Below are positions 9,159 to 20,800 of a DNA stretch of 64,000 nt, piece by piece (the first letter of the stretch is position 1; the number at the start of each line of letters is the position of its first letter). The position numbers and the translations under genes are program-made. Under the pieces are notes generated by a model. That model ran no database searches and was not told the DNA's origin. It saw only the letters and a list, made by a program, of their open reading frames with translations. Location: assembly GCA_023091665.1 (NCBI GenBank), contig JALJCQ010000001.1, positions 1,426,001 through 1,490,000 of the forward strand. Reading direction: 5' to 3'. This stretch comes from Pythium myriotylum (lineage: Eukaryota; Oomycota; Peronosporomycetes; Pythiales; Pythiaceae).

Positions 9159-12100
9159 GGTCGTTGCCGCCGACCGAGATGAGGTACTTGTCGTCTGCGC
9201 TGAAGCGCACATTCGTTACGTGGGACGCGTGGCCGCGAGCCTCTATAAACTTGGCGCCCTTCATCGTGCAGGGATAACGGAAAAATTTGACCTTGGATGA
9301 ATCGTCGCCCGTAGCAAGAATCGTGCGCGACGACGAGGAACACACGGCATTGATGTCCGTGCCATCAGCACATTCTGGCCAAATGCCTTGCACAGGCCAC
9401 CCGAGCGTGCACGTCCATGTATGCCAGGTCGTATCTTTGAGGGACGTCGCAGATCGGACTTGCTCGCTGGTACTTGTGTCGCAAAACAACAGCTCGTACG
9501 CGCCACAGTTCGACTGGATAAACCTGCTGTCCCTTGAGAAATCGAAATGAGTGATATAACTATTGTGCTTGGCAAATGGCTTCCGCTTCTTGAAGACGCC
9601 ATTTCCTGAAGTCGAGTACAAGTGGATAGCGTTATCGTGCGAGCCAACGCCCAAAAGCGTCCCGCACGGCGAGAACTTAATGTCGCTAATCCACTCTTTG
9701 GCTGGTCGGTCTTCAAATTGCACAGAACCGTCGCTGGTGCTGATCACAACGAAGCCACCTTCCTTTGACTGGGCTCCCTTCGAGGATACCTTTCGGCGCG
9801 TCCCATTATCTCCGCCAAACCCCACTGCAAGCAGTGATCCGTCAGGCGAGTACGCACAGGCACGAGACTTTGTTGCTAGCTTCGTCATCGCCACTGGTCG
9901 TTTGGATTCCATGTCCCACATCCGCATCGTTGCATCGTCGCCGGTGGTGACGAAGTGTGCTTTGGTTGGATGAGTTGCCAAACCCCAGAGTTCGAGAGAG
10001 AAATGGCCAGATACCAACGGCTTTCCGCCATGAAGAACTGTGCCGTTTGAAATGTCTACCTCTAATATGTCGCTTGAGCCTGTCCCAAGAAGGAGCCGAT
10101 GACCGTCGACTGAGAGAGTTGCGCTTGCAATCGCCTTGATAATACATCCAGAGCTGAGAACACCCAAATCGATGGTCTTAAGTGGCTGAAAGGATGAGTT
10201 CCACATGATCACTTTGCCGTCCTTCCCTCCACTTACGAGAACTCCAGTCTTCTTTTCAGGCGTAGGAGTTTCTTGCGAGCATACAATCGTGCTCTCGCAT
10301 TCGTGAGCCTTGATTACTCGAGTTAAATCTTCTCCAGTCCACACGTACAACTCGCCGCTCGACGTCCCAGTCACGACGTCGTTTCCAAATAGACAGCCAG
10401 TCGGAAACAACTGGAGCGATCCTTTCTTGCCGACTTTGCCTTTCTTGCTCATCAACGTCTTTCCTTCAACACGCCAGAACAAGATATGTTTGACTCCGCC
10501 CGTTATAATAGACATCTCATCGCTTCCAAATATGCTGAAACTGTTCAGTGCTTTGTCTCCCCTCGCGGAAGCAAAGAGTTTTGCGAGAGTCCATGAACCA
10601 TGGCTCATGTCCTCCCACAACGCAACGGAATGATCGTCGTCGTCCCCAACACTGACCAACTTGGACGCGTTTGTAGAGAACGCCAGCGAAACCACACCTC
10701 GTGTGTGAAAGCCTCGCAGCTCTGACCGTAGCTCGCCCGTATGGGCATCCCACACCCGAATGACTGGCTTCTTTCCGCGTTCTCCCGTCGCGGCCAAATC
10801 GCGTTTCGGTGAGATGGCAAAACTCGTAATGTCGTCATTATGGCAAAGATGATGCTTCTGAATATGGTTCTTGTGGTCAAATATGATGCCAACTGCGGCT
10901 GTATGATACACAATCTCTCCATAAGAGTTGTAGGCCAGATTTTGCTTGGATAGTTCGGTTTGGTAGCCATAGACCCAATCAAGTTCTACACGCAAGTCGG
11001 GCTCCCGCGCATTCGGAGTTGGAGCATTACTAGGCGCAACGATCGCACCAACCCACGGCTTGACAGCCATGAATTCATCTCCTTCGATATCTTCAACTTC
11101 ACCATCGCTTGAACTAGTATTTTCCGTGCGGGAATGATTTTCCTCACTTAAATCTCCACTCATTGTTTCGTTATCGCGCACAACTTTCCATTCGATTATG
11201 CACCTGTCATTACCACCAATGCTGACAACGTATCTGTCGTTGGGTGACCAGCGAATATTCGTGACATGCGAAGAGTGGCCGCGATATTCGACAAAGCTAG
11301 CATTCTTCTCAGTGCACGGATATCTGTAGAGCTTGACCAGTCCGAAGTCGTCTGACGTTGCCAACAGGTCTTCGTTGTGGCTGCGATCCACTGCATTCAC
11401 ATCTGTTCCATCTGAACACGGTGGCCAAATACCTTGTACAGGCCACCCAAGGACGCAAGTCCATGATTCCCATTTCACATCCCTAGTACTGGAAGCGGAG
11501 GTGATTTGCTTCCCGGATGTGGCGTCACTGAAGAGCAGTTCATACGCGCCGCAGTTACTCTGAATGAATTTACCGTCACATGAAAAATCAAAATGAGTGA
11601 TGTAGCTGTGATGTTTTGCAAATGTGGCAGTCTTGGTCACTTTTTTAAAGGACAAGTCGTGGATCTTGTATAAGTAGATGTGGTTGTCATGGGAGCCGAC
11701 TGCAAGGACGAGGCCGTTGGGGGAGAACTTGATTTCGCTGATGGGTTGTTTAGATGGTTTATCTTCGAAAAGCGTCTTATAGAGCTCATCGTACTGAAGG
11801 ATGACCACACTGCCAGATTTGATCTGTGCTTTTGCGTTCCGCGAGGCAGCAGCAGCATGTCTTCCACCAAAGCCAACTCCAATGACTTCAGTTTTTCCTG
11901 AAGCGAAAATCGCGCACGCCCGGGCCATTGTATCAAGTCTTACTTGACGAACCAACGCTTTTTTCTCGAGGCACCACACTCGAAGCATCTGATCATCTCC
12001 TGTCGTGCAATATTCAGGTCGAGTGGGGTGAGATGCTAAACCCCACAATTCCATTTGAGAATGACCTCGAGTAACTATAACTGAGGCGCTCGGCATGGAT

Positions 12101-15100
12101 GCCTGTCGGCTGGTGTCCAATTCAATGAGATCACTACCTCCAGTTCCTATCAAAAACACATGGGACGAGCTGCCGCTGAAAGCGATACTCCGAATTTGGG
12201 AGTCGAATATACCCAAGGTTGGCGCGTGTTCCTTCAGGTCAAACTTGAACGTGATAGTGATGTTCATATCCCAGACCATGATCGTGCCGTCCTTGCCCCC
12301 ACTTACCAGCCCAACAGAAGCAAAAATTGCGTACACATTGGCATCGTGTGCTCGAACAGTTCGTGAGACTTCGTTGGAGCCTTGAAAAACGTACAGATCT
12401 CCATTGGATGCTCCAACAACAGCTAAATCACCGAACGAGACAACGCACTCAAATCCGCTTGGAATTTTGTCCTCTTTGTGCTTCACCTTTCCGAAAACTG
12501 CTTTCTTTGATGTCAAATTCCTGCTCTGCTCCCGCCAAAAGCGAATATGTTTGTCGCCGCAAGTAATCCACTCATCACCATGGTAGCACATTGACTTGAC
12601 GTTACTTCGCTCACCTTTTGCCGTAGCTAAGAGAAGGCCGTTTTCCCAGGAGTAAATTGCCACGGAGTGGTCATCGTCTCCGCCAACGCTGCCAAGCTTC
12701 TTGCCGTCGGATGAAAAGCACATCGCAGGGATTCCTCTCTGATGGAAACCTTCAAGACAAGAGATCACTTTGGACGGATTGCTGGAGCTCCATGTGAAGA
12801 GTTTTGGCCGTTTCCCCATTTGGGCAGTCGCGAACGTGGTGCGGTTGGGATGGACGCACAATGCTACAATATCGTCGTCGTGGCTTCGGAAGAATGATTG
12901 ACGCTGGCTCGTCTTATCATATACAACTCCTAGTGCTGCAGCATGATAAACTATTCTTCCCTGTCCATCGTAGCGTGCATTGTTTGCTGCGTTCTGGGCT
13001 TGATATCCGTTAACACGATCTAACTCGAGCCGGGCATCCGGGACGGAACTACTAATCTTCATGGTCTTTGACCAGCTTGGGGGAACGATAGCCCCTAGCC
13101 ACGGCTTCACAGCCATGAACTCATCTCCAACATCATTCTCTACGGCATCAAAGTTGTTGATGTAGTCATCGTCAGCTTTCGCAGCGTCCACTTTGTTTGG
13201 CTTCGCTGTGCGCCTATGTGGAGACATATTTTCTGTATGCGCAAGATCTATACCGGTGTTGAGTGAGTTTTCATTACGCCATACGAAGAGGCAGCGATCA
13301 TTTCCGCCTGCGGACAATATCCACTTGTCGTGAAGAGACCACTTCACTTTCGTTACATGTGATGAGTGGCCTCGCAGCTCAACATAAGATGCCTTTTCGA
13401 TGGCACAGGGATATCGAAAGATTTTTACCTTGCCGAAATCATCTCCCGTCGCAAGAAGTGTGCCATCCTTGGATCGATCGACCGAGTTAACGTCTGTACC
13501 GTCACTACAATCTTCCCAAATCCCTTGTACTGGCCAGCCAAGTGTGCTGGTCATTGTGTGCCACCTCTCGTCACGCAACGAGGATGAGTTGGCAACATGT
13601 CGAGCGGTTTGAACCTCGCAGAAGAGCAGTTCGTAACCTCCACACGTGCTTTGAAGATGAAGTCCATCGGATGAAAAATCGACGTGCGATACATAACTTG
13701 TGTGTTTCTTGAATGCGTGTTTCTTCGAGAAGCCGTTCAACACGTCGTAGAAATACACGACTGTGTCATGGCTGGCAACTGCGAGAGTCCGCCCGTCTGG
13801 AGAGAACTTCACATCACTTACCCATTTCTTGGGCTCGTAGCAAGCCTCCTTCACTCTGGCCAAGTCATGCTCAGTGAAAACGACAAAGCCCCCTGTCGGC
13901 CTCTTTCCCCGGCTAATGCTTTGGCTTGAACGATTTCCTGTTATAATGCCACCAGCACCCAGACCTACGGCAATGAGCTTCCCGTCGCTAGAGTACGCGC
14001 AAGCTCTAGCCGGCATATCCAGTTTGACCGATCGCAGTTCTTTCTTTGCTTGTAAATCCCAGATCCGCAATGTGCAGTCGTCACCAACTGTACAGCATTG
14101 GGGTTTGCTGGGGTGGCTATCAAGTCCCCAAGTCTCGCCGAGAAAGTGCCCTGACGCCAATGCTTCTGAATGCAAATTCTTGCCAGTTTTGAAGTCCAGC
14201 TCTAGAATCTCTGACGCAGCAGTCCCTACAAGAATTGCCTTCTTATCTGTTGACAACACACAGCTTCGAACCCCTGGATGCAGGCATGAGAGGCCACCGC
14301 TCGCGTCTTTGATCAGAAATGGATCGCCCAGTTGCCTCAACCTATCGTCCCACACTGAGACATGGCCGCCTTTAGTTCCCACAATCAGTGTTCCAGAGCA
14401 GTATCCTAGCGCTTGAACTGCTCCACCGTTTCCTTTTGCGACGCTTGACAGCTCCCGACCCGTGAATAAATAAAGGCACCCATCATTCGTACCAACCACT
14501 AGGGTGCTACCATTGGCGATATACTCGGCGACGTGAAATGCTTGCGCAGAGCCTTTGGTACCCAGAACTGCGCGCTTGTGCGCTAGCGCCTTACCGTCAA
14601 ATGTCCAGAAGTCTATGCTCTTCTCTGCGCAACAGACAAACTCGACCGGAGCAGAACCTGGGTTGGGGCATAAATGTAATGGCTCTGCCTTATTGCCTTT
14701 CGAGAATGCTACGAGTGCAGCAGACTTCCATCCATCTTGAGTCACGTATACAGCCACGCTGTGATCATCATCATTACCGATCGATATGAGCGTAGAGGGG
14801 CCACAGAAGGCAACACTCATTACCCCGCGTTGGTGGTATCCCTGTAGCACGCACAGTGTATCTAGTGTGGTTGAATTCCAGACATTAATTTTGGGGACTT
14901 TGCCAATTTCACCACTAGCAACAATGGGTTGCTGGGGATGAACACTTAAACAAAGCACGTCGTCAGAGTGGGCAAGATAATGGCGCTGTACCTTTCTTCT
15001 TATGTTTAGCAGCACGCACGCGGCCGCAGCTGGATACACGATCTCATCAGTACATCCGGTGCAGTATCGAACATTGTTCTTTGAATCTTGGGCATTATAT

Positions 15101-16053
15101 CCAAATACCCACTCCAGCGCAATAGAAATAATAGGAGCAGCCTTGCTGAGAGAGGGGGCTTTGCTTGGTGCTACGACGGCTCCTTTCCAGGGTTTGACCG
15201 CGAGGAACTCGTCTCCCTGGTCAATAACGAATGGTAATTCTCGGGGATAGTTCATTTGGGCACCCCTGTTGGCAAATAAATCTTTTGGCTGCTCCGTTTT
15301 AGTCGTGTCATAGTAGACAAGTTCAGATTCGTCGTCATCAAGTTGGTTCTTTGTCTTCGATAATGACTCTGCCCGATCGAAGACGTCAAAAATGGCGCGG
15401 GCAGTTGTGTTCTCCATGCAATACGTTCGGAACTCTTCGCAATTAATGACGACTTGGTTGAGACTAGCTGTCACGGAAGTGATTTTGGCAATCTCTCTAA
15501 AGACCCTCTCTGCAAGGATTTCGATATCCTCGTCGCTTAACCATTGCGATGGCTTCGATTCAGATTTCGATGAGACCGGAAACTTTAGGACCTTGGACAA
15601 ACCCAAGAGTGTTGACTTCAGTGATATTGTGACTTCGTCCAGATCGAGTGCACCATCCTCGGACATGTCCCACGAATCGAAAATCAGGTCAATCTTGTCT
15701 TGGATCGGGATGGTCGCGATGAAAGCCATTGCCGACAGGAACTCGAGCGCGTCCATGACCTCGATGGTCGCATCGCCAGTGCTATTCGTAGTCTTTACGG
15801 CAAAAAGGTCAAAGGCATGGTCGGCATGGAGCATGGCGCGAGAGGAAGACGCGTGGACGTCCAGCAGACTCGCCGCCTTGCTACAGATCACTCGCAGTTG
15901 CGCCCGCGTGAGCGCGAACGATGACGCGTGGTCGTAGAAGCTTCGCCAGTAGGCCTCGATGTCTCTGACGCGAAGGTTGTTGTACGGCAACATGGCGTCC
16001 GCGAGCGCCACGCTCCCTGGCTCGCGCAGCGCGGCGGTGATCGCATTGCCCAT
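9130..16053 (-). CDS. Triple-module EMAP-like (HELP/WD40) protein with EF-hand
   Basis: Intron-free gene for 2307 residues, a microtubule-associated EMAP-like (EML) protein. The N terminus MGNAIT fits an N-myristoylation signal (Gly2, Thr6). An EF-hand-like loop at residues 129-140 (DMSEDGALDLDE) lies in a calcium-binding-type N-terminal domain. Three tandem modules of about 680 residues follow, beginning at about 280, 976 and 1656, each opened by a HELP-type motif (GDEFLAVKPWKGAVVAPS, DEFMAVKPWLGAIVPPS, GDEFMAVKPWVGAIVAPS) and followed by WD40 repeats ending in GGNDRC or GGNDRS. The arrangement is like animal EML5/EML6, to which the N-terminal domain is added. EML proteins act on microtubules and often in cilia; a flagellar role is inference. 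It shares a 251-bp upstream region with eIF1. Its stop codon sits in a large palindrome. Confidence 0.9.
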   Translation of the reverse strand: MGNAITAALREPGSVALADAMLPYNNLRVRDIEAYWRSFYDHASSFALTRAQLRVICSKAASLLDVHASSSRAMLHADHAFDLFAVKTTNSTGDATIEVMDALEFLSAMAFIATIPIQDKIDLIFDSWDMSEDGALDLDEVTISLKSTLLGLSKVLKFPVSSKSESKPSQWLSDEDIEILAERVFREIAKITSVTASLNQVVINCEEFRTYCMENTTARAIFDVFDRAESLSKTKNQLDDDESELVYYDTTKTEQPKDLFANRGAQMNYPRELPFVIDQGDEFLAVKPWKGAVVAPSKAPSLSKAAPIISIALEWVFGYNAQDSKNNVRYCTGCTDEIVYPAAAACVLLNIRRKVQRHYLAHSDDVLCLSVHPQQPIVASGEIGKVPKINVWNSTTLDTLCVLQGYHQRGVMSVAFCGPSTLISIGNDDDHSVAVYVTQDGWKSAALVAFSKGNKAEPLHLCPNPGSAPVEFVCCAEKSIDFWTFDGKALAHKRAVLGTKGSAQAFHVAEYIANGSTLVVGTNDGCLYLFTGRELSSVAKGNGGAVQALGYCSGTLIVGTKGGHVSVWDDRLRQLGDPFLIKDASGGLSCLHPGVRSCVLSTDKKAILVGTAASEILELDFKTGKNLHSEALASGHFLGETWGLDSHPSKPQCCTVGDDCTLRIWDLQAKKELRSVKLDMPARACAYSSDGKLIAVGLGAGGIITGNRSSQSISRGKRPTGGFVVFTEHDLARVKEACYEPKKWVSDVKFSPDGRTLAVASHDTVVYFYDVLNGFSKKHAFKKHTSYVSHVDFSSDGLHLQSTCGGYELLFCEVQTARHVANSSSLRDERWHTMTSTLGWPVQGIWEDCSDGTDVNSVDRSKDGTLLATGDDFGKVKIFRYPCAIEKASYVELRGHSSHVTKVKWSLHDKWILSAGGNDRCLFVWRNENSLNTGIDLAHTENMSPHRRTAKPNKVDAAKADDDYINNFDAVENDVGDEFMAVKPWLGAIVPPSWSKTMKISSSVPDARLELDRVNGYQAQNAANNARYDGQGRIVYHAAALGVVYDKTSQRQSFFRSHDDDIVALCVHPNRTTFATAQMGKRPKLFTWSSSNPSKVISCLEGFHQRGIPAMCFSSDGKKLGSVGGDDDHSVAIYSWENGLLLATAKGERSNVKSMCYHGDEWITCGDKHIRFWREQSRNLTSKKAVFGKVKHKEDKIPSGFECVVSFGDLAVVGASNGDLYVFQGSNEVSRTVRAHDANVYAIFASVGLVSGGKDGTIMVWDMNITITFKFDLKEHAPTLGIFDSQIRSIAFSGSSSHVFLIGTGGSDLIELDTSRQASMPSASVIVTRGHSQMELWGLASHPTRPEYCTTGDDQMLRVWCLEKKALVRQVRLDTMARACAIFASGKTEVIGVGFGGRHAAAASRNAKAQIKSGSVVILQYDELYKTLFEDKPSKQPISEIKFSPNGLVLAVGSHDNHIYLYKIHDLSFKKVTKTATFAKHHSYITHFDFSCDGKFIQSNCGAYELLFSDATSGKQITSASSTRDVKWESWTCVLGWPVQGIWPPCSDGTDVNAVDRSHNEDLLATSDDFGLVKLYRYPCTEKNASFVEYRGHSSHVTNIRWSPNDRYVVSIGGNDRCIIEWKVVRDNETMSGDLSEENHSRTENTSSSDGEVEDIEGDEFMAVKPWVGAIVAPSNAPTPNAREPDLRVELDWVYGYQTELSKQNLAYNSYGEIVYHTAAVGIIFDHKNHIQKHHLCHNDDITSFAISPKRDLAATGERGKKPVIRVWDAHTGELRSELRGFHTRGVVSLAFSTNASKLVSVGDDDDHSVALWEDMSHGSWTLAKLFASARGDKALNSFSIFGSDEMSIITGGVKHILFWRVEGKTLMSKKGKVGKKGSLQLFPTGCLFGNDVVTGTSSGELYVWTGEDLTRVIKAHECESTIVCSQETPTPEKKTGVLVSGGKDGKVIMWNSSFQPLKTIDLGVLSSGCIIKAIASATLSVDGHRLLLGTGSSDILEVDISNGTVLHGGKPLVSGHFSLELWGLATHPTKAHFVTTGDDATMRMWDMESKRPVAMTKLATKSRACAYSPDGSLLAVGFGGDNGTRRKVSSKGAQSKEGGFVVISTSDGSVQFEDRPAKEWISDIKFSPCGTLLGVGSHDNAIHLYSTSGNGVFKKRKPFAKHNSYITHFDFSRDSRFIQSNCGAYELLFCDTSTSEQVRSATSLKDTTWHTWTCTLGWPVQGIWPECADGTDINAVCSSSSRTILATGDDSSKVKFFRYPCTMKGAKFIEARGHASHVTNVRFSADDKYLISVGGNDRSIFQWKLT

Positions 16054-16304
16054 GTCGGCGGCTCCTCAGGAATTGCAACCTTTGGAGATCACTGGTTCCA
16101 TTTTAAACCAATCAACAAATCAAACGCGGAGATACACCACAGTTGCTCAATAAGGACTTCACCTTCACGTGTAGCCGCTGGAAACGAGTTTCCAGAAAGC
16201 AACCGGCTACAGTACGTTCTCGAAGCGTTCCCTCTCTTCCGCCTTGTGCCCACCCATTGGGAATCGAGATCGATCAAGAAGGTGCCTGAGAGAGCTTGAA
16301 CGCC
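16054..16304. promoter_or_regulatory. Shared upstream region of EMAP-like gene and eIF1
   Basis: Only 251 bp separate the two divergent start codons, so both promoters and 5' leaders must be here. It contains CCAAT-type sequence near 16107 (ACCAATC) and a CACGTG core near 16168. Function is inferred from position only. Confidence 0.55.
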
Positions 16305-16718
16305 ATGGCCGATATCCAGAACTTCCAGACCTTCGGTGCGTACGATGGACGCTTCGCCGCCGCGCAACTGGAACGTGTCGGTTTGAGGGCAGATTGACTG
16401 ACTCGTTTGTGTCGTCTAGATGCCTTCGCTGATGCCAAGGACGAGTCCGGCTTGGGACGTGGCAAGGTCCACGTGCGCGTGCAGCAGCGTAACGGCCGCA
16501 AGAGTTTGACGACGGTCCAGGGCCTCGCAGACGACCTCGATATCAAGCGAATCCTCAAGGCGTTCAAGAAGAACTTTAGCTGCAACGGCGCCATCGTCAA
16601 GGATGAGGAGCTGGGTGAGATCCTTCAGCTCTCAGGTGATCAGCGACAAAACATCAAGGACTTCCTCGTCGACCAGGAGATCTGCACGGCCGGCGAGGTC
16701 GTGTTGCATGGTTTCTAA
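16305..16718 (+). CDS. SUI1: Translation initiation factor eIF1 (SUI1)
   Basis: Small factor that binds the 40S subunit near the P site and enforces start-codon selection. Exons 16305-16335 and 16420-16718 (84-nt intron, donor GTGCGT, acceptor CTAG) give 109 residues, the usual eIF1 length. The start is MADIQNFQTFDAFADA, spliced within the Asp codon, which matches the family N terminus (IQNLHSFDPFADA). The SUI1 core follows: VQQRNGRKSLTTVQGLADD, then KKNFSCNGAIVKDEE and LQLSGDQRQNIKDFL, ending in VLHGF. No unusual feature. Upstream it faces the EMAP-like gene and downstream it converges with mL43. Confidence 0.97.
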
Positions 16719-16998
16719 GCTCAATACGTAGGGGTTATGTACAGATACTGCAGAGGTTGGCATTTGCTCGTGCCAATTTGACGTTGTTACCACGGAGCTC
16801 GGCTCAATACACTGGTTTCCGTGCCTACGTGGCGTGTCTCTGCGTTGATATAGTGATCTGGAGAGATCGCATCGTATGTCCGTTGGGGTCTTATGAACGG
16901 AAAAACATACACAAGAAGAGCCAAATTCTATTCACCTCGTGACGGCCAAGTGAAGGATTTTTCGCCCACACCCCGACCGTCTTGACCTCCATGTCTGC

Positions 16999-17608
16999 TC
17001 ACAGTTTGTGCTCAATCTTGAACTCAGGGAACTGGAGGTCCGGCTGCCAAATACCCTGCACGGTCGGGCGCTTAGAGATAACCGGCTTCTTCATGCGAGT
17101 CATTTTGCGGCCACTTGTGTTGCGAAGACGCTCAATCTGACCACGACAGAAGCAGTGAGTTCAAGCTCGATAATGATGTAAGTAGATAGACGCACCATGC
17201 CCAAGACAAAGGGGATCTCCTGGTTCTTCACATCGATAACCTTGCGATCGTTCGTGACTGGATGAAGCAAGTAGTCTGTCAGGCTCACCACGTCCATTGT
17301 CAAATGTTCACGATGGAACACATACTGTAGTCTCCGATCAATACTGGGTGTCTAGCGCCTTTGATCTCAGTCTGAAACGTAACCTGGGGGTTCTCCTTCA
17401 CGAATCGGAGGAATCGCGGGTCCTTGAGCATTTCCCTACAACACCGTTGGGCAAACTCCAATCAGTCAGCGCTGAGATCTACATCGGACCTTTACGCGTC
17501 CGATTAAGAAAATCTATGGGTATCATACCGCACATGCTTGCTGCTGCCGCCGTGCTGGCAGTATCGGATCGTGACTTGCTGCAGCTGCCACACCCCGCGC
17601 GTCGCCAT
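16999..17608 (-). CDS. MRPL43: Mitochondrial large-subunit ribosomal protein mL43
   Basis: Protein of the mitochondrial large ribosomal subunit with the thioredoxin-like L51/S25/CI-B8 fold. Four exons (17608-17534, 17455-17326, 17257-17196, 17136-16999; introns of 78, 68 and 59 nt) give 134 residues. It starts MATRGVWQLQQVTIRYC then HGGSSK, matching plant mL43 (RGVWQLKKLVVSYCNWGGSS). Conserved stretches follow: ENPQVTFQTEIKGARHPVL, VIDVKNQEIPFVLGM, IERLRNTSGRK and KRPTVQGIW. The first intron acceptor is GGAG, less usual than CAG or TAG. No separate cleavable presequence is evident, as is common for this protein. It lies head-to-head with ATR. Confidence 0.88.
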
Positions 17609-17817
17609 GGTTCGTCTTTCTCGATTGCCAACCACCACGCTTGGACACCGACCAATCCGACGAGTACTGCAGCGCTCCTCCTAATTGCTACCTTCATCGT
17701 CACTAAATCAGTATTTGATTTCCTCCAATTGCACTGCTGCAACGAAGAGTGATGGTCACCGTTTGGATGCGCGCGTGAACTTGACTCGCACCAAGGGAAA
17801 CCGCGCCAAGGGAAACC
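17609..17817. promoter_or_regulatory. Shared upstream region of mL43 and ATR
   Basis: The 209 bp between divergent start codons must contain both promoters. A CCAAT element occurs on the plus strand near 17652 and another CCAAT at 17725. The role is inferred from the head-to-head layout. Confidence 0.5.
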
Positions 17818-20800
17818 ATGGTGGCGACGCCCTCCAACGACGTGCAGAGCCTGCTGCTTCTCGCTCGCACGCACCAGTGCTCCCACGAGGACGGCACCTA
17901 CGACGCTTCGTCCGTGGCGCGGTGCCGAGCGATGCTCAACAAGCTGAAGAAGGTGCTGCCGAAGCTCCTGCGCCTGATCTCGGCGGCGCCACCAGACCAA
18001 GCAGTCGACCTCCTGCGTGACATGTGCGAGCTACTGGAACTGCTCATCCATGCGCGTGTGTGCCCTCACGCCGCAGCAGTGTTCGTTGACGAGGCGAAAT
18101 CCACATCAGACGAGAGCGGTGCAACCGCAAACCAGGCGACCACCACGCAGTCTTTCCCGACCATCGCAACCATTTTGCTCTACCTTGTGTCGTTCTATTG
18201 TAACGAGCAACTCGTAGAAGCTCAAGAGATCGTGCTCAATGTCGTTGTTCAATTGGTTGTGTTGCTGCAGAGCAGGGACGTATACGCATCGCTTCACTTC
18301 TTTCGCGACAGCGTAGAGCTTCTAGAAGACTGCTTGCTTCTTGAAGAGTGTATGCGTCGCTCTCAAGATGACAACGACAATGGTATTGCCTCCGTAGCAT
18401 GCTATCTCAACACAGCAATTCACGCGTTTCATGGGTCCGATGGCCCATTGGCAGCAAGTTCTGACGCCATCTTATGCGGCTGCGTGGATGTTGAAGATGG
18501 TGCTGCCGTAGCGATGCGCAAGCAACAACTCAAGAATCTCCTACCGGCAATTCATGTTTCCAGCTATCGTGCTACAATCATACTGAGAAGATGTATCTCG
18601 AAGTTGGTGGGAGAACTTCTTTGTGTAGCCGGATCTCAGTTCACACTTGATCAGGCTAGTCGAAGACTGTGCCTTTTGGTTGAACCAGTCCTTGAGCGAG
18701 ATGTAGAGCTCGTATCAAAGCTCGATAAGGTGTCTGTCGTTGGAGCTACTTCTAGGACGGATGTGTTGGAGGTATCCGTCGGAACCTGTGAACTTATCTT
18801 GGTGCTTCTTCGCGTCTTCGAGGCGTCGGAACGTTCCATAATCCAGCTATGTCAAGCTTTCTTCAAATGGACAAGCTGCTATGGCAACATTCCAGATATC
18901 GGGAAAGTTACTGAGCATGTCATTTTGGAAATTGCGTCGATTATTCCTTCAATATCATCCCATGGTCGAGATGAGTTGTGGCCACAAATTTTGCGATGGC
19001 ACGAGCAAAGGCTACGATTATTGATCGATATGCCTGCAACTTTGATGCGCAGTTCTTTCAAGCTGTATGAATCATTGCTGGAGAATGCCAGGGAAGCTGC
19101 TGGGCTGGCGGCATTGCAGTTATTTGACGCAAGTGACGTAGAGATACTTGACGAATGCTCCAAAGGAATTTTTGTGAGTATCGCTCATACTCTTTTGTCG
19201 GCCCAAGGCACACTTGCTCCGTTCCTGAAAGCGTGCTCTCGTGAAATAACCAAGGTGCTACACCGAAGTATTCAGGTGCCACGTAGTGGAAGTCGTAAGC
19301 GAAGGCGAGGACCCGAATTTATCATCCGTACCCCACGACATATCGAGAACGTTTTTGAAGCGTTGTCTACCAGCATTCTTGGTCTCGTCTTCAATCACGA
19401 AGCAGACATCTCGCAACAAGTTAGCACAATGATTTTAGCTCTTCGAGTTCTGCTTCCCATTAGGCCGCTGGCAGATCGTATTGGACGAGCCGAGACCCAG
19501 ACGATAATACGCGCGATCATCCAACGAGTTGAGGAACTATCGCATTCAGTAGAACTGAAGAATGATGGACCAGATCTGTCTATCATTCTGCTCATTTACT
19601 TGAACGAGCAAGAAATCGGGCGTTTTCGGACCGCGGTGGATAGCATGCTATCTTGGATTGGTACCGACGAAGCTCTTATAAAAGCCTCTAATGTGAGTGA
19701 CGAGCTTCCACCTCGTTTCATCTTCACACTAGCCAATGACTGCAACGTGTACCGCGATTTGCCAGTCGACTGGGCCCCAAATGGAGTTGTGGAATGGCTC
19801 CGAAAGTGCGAGAGCTACGTAAGTCGCGTCATTCAACTCCCAAAGCGTCTGCGGCAGGTGTTCTTTCTGGCTGCGGTATGGAAACATTACCGTGCGTTAA
19901 ACTTTCGCATCACTGGGTGGGGAGAGAGTTTACCTGGAAGGCTTTTTCGACAGCTAGCCATGACATCATCACCACGTTCAACCAGATTATCAGTGGTGTC
20001 GATGCTACCAATGATTCTTGCTTTCGTTGACAAAGAACAGAGGGATCTAGAACCCTACAGCATCCTTGTGGGATCGATCATTTCTCTACTTGTCGAAATC
20101 TGCATGGCTTCTGCGAAAGCAGATCCCACGATGACACGTACATGCCTAGAAGGAATTCAGTCTGTCATCTGCTTGTCCTCGTCAATCTCACTCGTCAGCG
20201 GGGATCTTGTGGGACGGCCATCCAAGCGTACATCATGCTGTGCGCTTACTGTGAGTGACCCTGAGCATATGAAGACCTTATCGACTCTTATGAGCAAGGC
20301 GCTTGACCCAGTCATGATACTTTTTCGTGATGCAGATATGATTGCGACCTTCCGATTGGCTTTGCTAAATCTCACTGCATCTATGCTCCGACATCTCGAC
20401 ATTGATGGCGTCCCAGTAAAACAGGAACTGCACTTGGATATGCTTTATTCGTCAATCACTGATACGGATCGAGCTATTCGTCGAAGTGCCTTGCGCCACT
20501 TGAGAATGTGCGTTGATCTCCATACGTGCACAACAATTCTTCTCGAATCTGAGGCTACATCAGCCTCGTTGACGGAGCAGCTGAATGCCGGGATTGGTCG
20601 TGCATTCAAGGACCATGATTATCTTCTCCTCGAATCATGTATCGAAGGCATTGGGGCGATTTGCAATTCGAACTCTCTACTTGATGGAGAATATCGGGAG
20701 GTTCTTGTGTGGGGCTTGCTTCAGCTCCTTTTCCTTTGGATTAACACACACAACACGCAAGTACCTGTTTCTACTGCAGTCCACGACCAAATGCGAAGAA

